Origin: Epiperipatus broadwayi
Lineage: Eukaryota; Onychophora; Udeonychophora; Euonychophora; Peripatidae
Direction: 5' to 3'
Assembly (NCBI GenBank): GCA_028023455.1
Contig: JAQFVV010012497.1
Location: forward strand, 1,986,001-2,050,000
Length of the DNA: 64,000 bases
Below are positions 58,130 to 64,000 of the stretch, in pieces. The position numbers were made by a program, and so were the translations under genes. Position 1 is the stretch's first letter; each line of letters starts with the position of its first letter. Below the pieces are notes generated by a model. It had not been told where the DNA came from and searched no databases. It was given only the letters and a program-made list of their open reading frames with translations.

Positions 58130-58745
58130 TTAATTATATTTTGAAAATCAGAAAATTATTGTGAAGATGATTATGACATTTGGTAAAAAAAACAACAGCT
58201 CATTATCAATAGTTACTGTCAAAAATAGGACCTCAGTATTCATTAATAGTTATGTTTTACTTTTCAAACACTTTTAATTTATATTCTTTTTTTTTATACC
58301 CCCCCCCCCCCAGATCCTCACCACCTCTAAGTATATGCCTAATATAATTCCTCCTAATTTTCTTATATATATATTATTTATTTTTTTCAATATGGGTAAC
58401 CCTTTTCTCTAAACTCACATAGCAAAAAATAAAACAATTCATCTTCCCTTCCCATGCAGCTTTTTACCATCTGTCCAAATTTATGCTTGTCACATTTCAA
58501 CAGAAAATTTATAAAGTTTCTTTTCTTAAAATGTATCTTACATGAACCATAAAACAAATTTTCCTGCCTGTAAGAAATGCGTTTATTCATTACAATTATT
58601 CACCATTTGATAACCAGTTAAAAAAACCTGCCCAACTACCATTCTTTATTTCTTATCATCTCAATTTACAATAATTTTAGACTTAGGACTATTTATTTGT
58701 AAATCAAACTTTTAAAAAATGTAAATAATCTATAAGTACTTTTGT
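58130..58745. other. A+T-rich DNA with a C run
   Basis: A 13-nt C run lies at 58299-58311. No gene is seen; the 67-codon minus-strand frame at 58387-58590 has no recognisable motif. Confidence 0.5.
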
Positions 58746-58747
58746 TG

Positions 58748-58885
58748 AAATAATAATAATGATCAGGTGATTTATTACTTGGGACAACATAAGGATTTTG
58801 AACACCAGAAGTGACAAAGCTGGGCTGTGATCCATGAGCCATGAACTCCAAAGTCTGCCACTCTAGTACTGTATCAAAACATAAA
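58748..58885 (+). repeat. Dispersed SINE-like family copy
   Basis: It contains gtgatttattacttgggaca, then gaacaccagaagtgacaaag, then tgatccatgagccatgaact and aaagtctgccactctag. This is one of the two best copies. Confidence 0.6.
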
Positions 58886-59283
58886 AGGAATTATGTTGTG
58901 CATTCTTAATAACTATAAGTCCTGACTTATCATCTGATAGTAAAACAATAAACTTTTCTACATACTAACTCCATCCTCATCAAAATTAATGTAAATAAAT
59001 ATTACACTTATCTATATGTTTTTCTTGCTACAAATATTTTCAGTTTTATATACAAATTTCTTAGTCTTTATTTTCCATGTACACATTTCTTCAACAAAAC
59101 ATACAACAAAATAATTCAATTCATTCTATTAAGTATCTTTTCTGCTTTTAATCTATACTTTTGTTTCTCAAAACATTCATTAAGATAATAAAACAAATAA
59201 TTACTTTTCTTTCCTATTTTTAATATTTGAATGAATATAAATATAATTTATATATTTGGGGTTTTAAATCTAAATTATAAGGG

Positions 59284-59940
59284 ATTTGAATACTGACTTT
59301 CAAGTTCTTTCAGCTATTTGCTCCATCTCATACAACCAATATACATAACCACACACATGTGAAAAAGATAAATGGATCTCCAATATTCATATTTTGTGCT
59401 GAATCAGCACTCATCAGTTTGGTCCAGATCATCATTCCCATGCTTATATATAATCAGTGCAATTCTTCAAACTGTGATGGACAGACTTCAATCTATTCCA
59501 CTCTCCAACTCTTCAGCCATTCATCCATTGAAAATCTGATGATGGAATGTCCAAATCCCTTATTGACCTTAAGTCACTCTGACTCCTCAGGTGTAGGGGC
59601 CTTATCCTTTCAAATACATAGAAGAGAGATGGGCATTATACAGGCTGAATTTGTAATATTTTCAATGATATGGATGGCTGAGGAGTTGGAGTAGATTGAA
59701 GCCTGTCTATTAAAGTTTGAATATTTGCTATCTTAATATAAACTGAGCACATATTATATATGTGTGTGTGGAAATGATGACCTGAACTAATTGATGAGTG
59801 CTGGTTAACACAAAATAGGTATAATGGAGATCAGTTATATTTTTCATATGTGTGTGGTCATGTGTATTTTTGTATATGATGGAGCAGATTGTTGAAGGGA
59901 GTTTGAAAATCTGTGTTCAAATCTCTTACAATTTCCCTAA
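59284..59940. repeat. Long imperfect palindrome, arms of about 300 bp
   Basis: Left-arm blocks (gatttgaatactgactttc, gctgaatcagcactcatcag, cttcaatctattccactctc, cattcatccattgaaaat) return inverted and in reverse order on the right. There they read, in inverse, gatttgaacacagattttc, ccagcactcatcaattag, cttcaatctactccaactc and catatcattgaaaatatt. The centre is near 59600. A third, single copy of the outer block lies at 15414-15480 inside the hAT MITE. The 111-codon plus-strand frame at 59359 lies on the left arm and centre and is not recognisable as a protein. Confidence 0.8.
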
Positions 59941-59944
59941 ATTT

Positions 59945-62900
59945 ATATATTTTGCAACAATAATCATCCTCACCATTTCAACTGCACTTCTAGTTCTACA
60001 TTTAAACTGCTTCTGAGTCATCAAATCACCTAGTGCAGAATATATCAATTTTTTAATGTATAAGTTCACATCATATAATTTTTGTGCTAATATGCAATTT
60101 TTGTTTAAAATGCAGTATATTATAGATAAATAATATATATATTTCATAGATGAAAGCAGTAGAACATTTGTCAGATTTGAATTAGTCATTTATTACCTCA
60201 TTTTGTTTTTATTAATTTCATGATAAAATACTTTTCATAAAAACAAAACTACAAGATTTACTAAATGAACAATTACAAAATAAGTTAGGGTCTTGCCCTG
60301 CATTAGACAAATGACAACTAACTGTGTACTTACAATGTGAACTCTGTAATAAAAATATTTTTTTCTTATTTTTAATTTCAGTCACAGAATTTAAACTTTT
60401 GTTACATTTTTTTTTCTGAGTATTAATCATAATTTTTTTTTTTTTTTAATTACAGTATTATAGGATTGCATTTAATTTTTAAATTTTTATCATAAAAGCC
60501 ACAATGAGCCAGGTTTGGCATATCTGTAACAGATTAGTCATTTTCAACACAAGTCTTCCAGCAATATCTTAGCTATAAATAATGTTAAATTTATTGCCTT
60601 AAAAATCTACACACTTTATTGCATTAAATCATTTCTAAATAAATTATTGAATTGATACAAAATATATTAACTTTTCTTCTGAATATTGTAAACAGTAACT
60701 AATTCTCTAAAAAATTTCCCTTTAATAATTCAATTGGATTGCCATCAATTTCTCATGCTTTATCAATTCTTTTAATGCACAACTTATTTGAAACATTATT
60801 AAAATATTATAAGATAACTTATTTCATAGAGATAATTTTCAATTACTGTCATATATTCTTACCTCTTTTTTTTTTTTAACACATCTATTTCTGGGCTAAT
60901 ATCTTACAATTCATTATTTCTATTGTAAATTAACTTACCCTTTTTTGTAATTCTATTTCATTACATTCCTTTGTTATTCACATTTGTCTAGTTACAAATA
61001 TCAAGTCACATTTTGAACAAACTTCTATTTACTTCAGGATTATAATTTTTCACTTCCTTCTTTTTATTTACTATTCCATTAATCATTTCATTATTTTGCT
61101 TGTTTATCGTTCTCTAAAAATTTTTTGTTTTTTTATTTAAAGTAACCATTGGAATGTATTTTGATATTGTTTACAATTGTTTTCTTATTCAATAAGCTTC
61201 AATTCAGCTGCTATCAAATTGTAAACAAAATGTATGTCAATTCCAGAAGATGCAATTTGAATGAAATCTGTCTCTATAATCTGGTGCTTACAATTTTATT
61301 TCCTCCATAAAAATTTATTAACTTGTTATTTCTTTCATTTTGTAAATCTAATCCATAATCATCTTTTCTCTGACCAAATATAGTATGTTTTAAAATTACA
61401 ATTGCTATTCACACCATTATTTTTTTATATTCATACCACCTTAGAATGACTAAATTCATTAGAACATTATCTTAATTTCAGTATTCATGATTCTAAAAGA
61501 CACCAGTTCAATTTCCAATCCAGATGTCACACGCCAAGAACAAATGAAAAAAAAAGGAGAATAATACCAATTGAAACAGGGTGTTTTATACTAACCTATA
61601 TGCTATTATTAACAGTTGAGTGTATTTAGAAAGGCATAAATAAAGTTTATATTTTTTAAAAACATTTAACAATTCACCACATCAATGAATCCAATATACA
61701 ATGTTCATGTAAATGCTATCATCACAAATCTTTACTATTTTCCACTCTACAATCCATCCATTTCACTCAGAAGACTCTTACAATATCTTTCATGCTGATT
61801 TCTAATATCAGATTAATTTTTTCTATCATTCCTTATGCTAAATCTAATATTAGTTTTTAAATTAAAAAGTTTTGTAATTAATCTATAAACTGATTTGATA
61901 AGCTTTATCTTGATAAACAAAATTCCAGCCAGAGTAATAATTTCTCTGTCCTCTCTGATAACTAAAACTGCACTTTGACTGAAACATCATATAAAATATT
62001 TTTCAATTTTTACCATACAATAATAAATAACCTGCACATCAGTTGGTGGTTTAATTAGCAAGCTATAATAGTAGTTAGAGTTTTCATATCAAAGTAGTAT
62101 ATAGATCAGACTTAAATATAAAACAAATTTTATTGTGCCCATAACATATTTAGATGGTACTAAACTGTTAGTAGGCAATAATATTTCTAAGCAAAGAAAA
62201 GTTTTAAATTTTATTATAATTAAAAATATAATGACACATTCTAGAGATCCCATGAGTTGCATTTTGATGAGGATAGCTTGATATTAGATATCTGGTACTG
62301 GAGTTCCAAGAAAAAGCAGCACTGCACTAAATTATTCCACTTTTTTTTAATGAAAACATTCTATAGAAATCTGAAAGTATTTTTTTTTTTTTAACAAATG
62401 ACTTATTTCTTGCTATTGTTATCATATAGAATTTGCAAATTTTTTGGTGATGCTGTAAAATTTCATTTTACAGTATATTAAAATATATCATAAATCCTAA
62501 TTGTGAAACAATTTATTTTTATTTTGAATCTTGTCAGTAGAATAATCAAAATATTTGAATATTATGTAAAGCTGTATAAAATCATTTTATCTCATTTTCA
62601 TTTTGTGCTAGCTTGCACACACTTTAAATATTATGCATCTGTGTTTAAAACAAAATATAAATATATGCTTGCTTGAAATAGCAAAATATTGATGGGATAA
62701 AGATATTATTGACTGAATACATAATGTACCTGCTTGTAATATGCAAAGAGTTGTAAATTTTTCAGAGTAAAATTAAAAAATACTTGCTTACAAAACCCCT
62801 ACTTACAGTTTTGTTGGAAATTTTAAAAAAACATTTTTTTTAATATATCAATCAATGACAACTGTTCTATATTTCATGTGTATTCAGTTTATAACACTTT

Positions 62901-63525
62901 TTAACTAATACAACTAGTGCATCTTTATTTTTTTATATAATTACAATTGCAATAAACAACAGAAGAAATTTATATAATACTTGTGGTATCCTGTTCTGGA
63001 ATCTTTGTGGCATTCATGGCTATTAAAAAATACTGTTACCATATCATACTAATTCATATTCTAAGCAGTATAAAAAACTTATAAAAATCAAAAACAACAA
63101 CAAAAAATCTTATTAATATCTGCATTTTGTTTCAATCACTTTCATCTAAATACATACTCACACACAGAAAAAAAAATGTTGAAAAAGTATTTTCTACAAT
63201 GACATTTCAAAAGTATGTAAGCATTATATAGATCTATATGAAGAAAATATACCTGTTATATTATTTTTTTGAATCTTGATGCAAGACCATTAATCTGACA
63301 TTTTGTTTTCTTTTCTTATCTATTCATAAATTTATAGAATTAAGTGATGTGTAATTATTCAACAATATACTTCTTACACTATCCCCATTATTTAGTCTCA
63401 CATATGTTTACTTATACCTAGCTAGAAATTTAAATAAAAATTTTAATATATTTTGGCTATATATATTTATTTTATCTTTCTTTTTTTTTAAAGTTATTAA
63501 TATATGTCATAGTTTGTTAACTTAC
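59945..63525. other. A+T-rich intronic DNA upstream of a donor-side exon
   Basis: No gene is recognised. T runs occur, for example at 60433 and 60870, and there is one diverged SINE-like copy at 62225-62335. This is the first part of the right intron in the gene's direction. Confidence 0.5.
62225..62335 (+). repeat. Dispersed SINE-like family copy, diverged
   Basis: It carries tggtactggagttccaag and cagcactgcactaaatt in the family order; the first half is poor. Confidence 0.35.
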
Positions 63526-63623
63526 TTTTCTTTATTAATGTTCCGAGGGCAATCTTTGGGATCTTCACCAGGAAATTCGTGAGGATGAAGTTGTATTGAA
63601 TGAGGGTAAAAAATCTGCATTAC
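63526..63623 (-). CDS. MGAT2: MGAT2 internal exon (upstream of the two seen)
   Basis: This exon encodes part of alpha-1,6-mannosyl-glycoprotein 2-beta-N-acetylglucosaminyltransferase. The enzyme is a Golgi type II membrane protein of family GT16 that adds GlcNAc from UDP-GlcNAc to the alpha-1,6 mannose arm, a committed step toward complex N-glycans. On the minus strand the exon follows a T-rich tract ending in CAG and ends at a consensus GTAAGT donor. Its 98 bp give 32 codons plus two bases. The peptide starts VMQIFYPHSIQLHPHEFPG and continues with EDPKDCPRN, which matches the conserved IQL-P-EFPG-DP-DCPRD block of the family. The next residues come from the exon at 32926-33025: the leftover AA joins the G of that exon to make Lys. 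The N-terminal membrane anchor and earlier exons must lie beyond the right edge. The identity rests on recognising the family motif, not on a search. Confidence 0.88.
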
Positions 63624-64000
63624 CTGAACAAACAAATAAACAAAAACAAAATAACTTTTAACGTAATAAAAGATTGATATAATAATATATTCTTAAACAT
63701 ATCTATATGTCATGCACACAATAATGTCACAAACATAATATTTCCCAATTATAAAAATATATAAATTTATACACTCATAATTAGTTCTATTTATGAAACT
63801 ATTGATTTTAAAGTAATAATGGTCATATATATGAAAATATAGTCAAATGCCTCATTATTTGGGAGATAAAGCTAGGCTTGATTCATAAACCTTGAGCTCT
63901 AGGGTCTGCCACTACACCATTATACTATAGCATGCAGGTCTGTTGCATAAAGGACACAATACATTAAACAATTATATAAAGTAAAAATAAAGTTTATAAA
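63624..64000. other. MGAT2: MGAT2 intron upstream of the right-hand exon
   Basis: This is the 3' end of the preceding intron in gene direction. The stretch next to the exon is T/G-rich on the minus strand and ends in CAG. The rest is A+T-rich with one SINE-like copy at 63838-63935. Confidence 0.6.
63838..63935 (+). repeat. Dispersed SINE-like family copy
   Basis: It contains cctcattatttgggagataa, then gattcataaaccttgagctc and agggtctgccactacaccat, in the family order. In inverse its second half is the most tRNA-like of all copies. Confidence 0.55.

Larger units (their letters stand above)
33026..63525 (-). other. MGAT2: MGAT2 intron of about 30.5 kb
   Basis: This is the stretch between the two MGAT2 exons, with donor GTAAGT at its right end and acceptor TTTTTTGTAG at its left end as read on the minus strand. 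It is a phase 2 intron. It holds a Penelope-like element, a decayed CR1-type LINE with several insertions, a two-ORF LINE, a palindromic element, SINE copies and long unannotated A+T-rich DNA. I saw no further exon inside it, and the protein sequence is continuous across it. Confidence 0.8.

Overview
This window reads as intronic DNA of an animal nuclear genome. It is very A+T rich by eye, carries no bacterial-style gene packing, and is dominated by transposable-element remains. The only host coding sequence I can defend is two short minus-strand exons, at 63526-63623 and 32926-33025. Together they encode a contiguous piece of the GT16 enzyme MGAT2 (alpha-1,6-mannosyl-glycoprotein 2-beta-N-acetylglucosaminyltransferase). 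Both have good splice sites, and they share a phase in which the split codon is restored. Transcription therefore runs right to left. One intron of about 30.5 kb lies wholly inside the window, and a second intron runs from 32925 past the left edge. Introns this long suggest a large, repeat-rich genome. The peptide looks to me most like an invertebrate MGAT2, probably arthropod, but the species cannot be fixed from this sequence.

Left intron, 1-32925. It opens with a 124-nt A run plus (AAT)n between direct repeats (1.8-2.1 kb). Next is an apparent mRNA retrocopy (2.7-3.4 kb), then a decayed hAT element with coding remains and degenerate ends (6130-8968) and a Tc1/mariner scrap (9.5 kb). A 640-bp palindrome follows (11168-11808), then RTE-like LINE and Penelope-like scraps (12.1-12.8 kb). 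A Merlin (IS1595/ISXO2-like) element lies at 13111-14190, and a hAT MITE with an exact 8-bp target duplication at 15131-15893. A second Merlin element (about 16208-19017) has its transposase gene split by a TA-flanked 1-kb transposon and also contains a near-perfect foldback. Beyond it are a tRNA-Gly-like sequence (20.6 kb), a second hAT remnant (21-22.6 kb), a minus-strand RTE remnant (22.6-25 kb) and a plus-strand RTE remnant (29.1-31.6 kb).

Right intron, 33026-63525. It is quiet until a Penelope-like element with an almost intact RT and a GIY-YIG domain (39.4-40.8 kb). At 44.8-51.95 kb lies a strongly decayed CR1-type LINE, with PHD-like and SGNH-esterase remains in ORF1 and EN and RT remains in ORF2. 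It is interrupted by an LTR-like segment fused to a Penelope C-terminus, by an internal tandem duplication and by a tRNA-derived SINE. Immediately downstream is the best-preserved element of the window, a two-ORF non-LTR retrotransposon (about 52.0-56.95 kb). It has a double zinc-knuckle ORF1, and an EN-RT ORF2 broken by two nonsense codons and two frameshifts. A 124-bp tandem duplication (57.87 kb) and a 650-bp palindrome (59.28-59.94 kb) precede the upstream exon.

Nothing here looks like an operon or a novel protein system. The unusual content is structural. There are nested insertions that can be dated relative to each other, several long inverted repeats lying inside one transcription unit, a possible hammerhead-like motif shared by Penelope copies, and C-tracts that all lie on the same strand.
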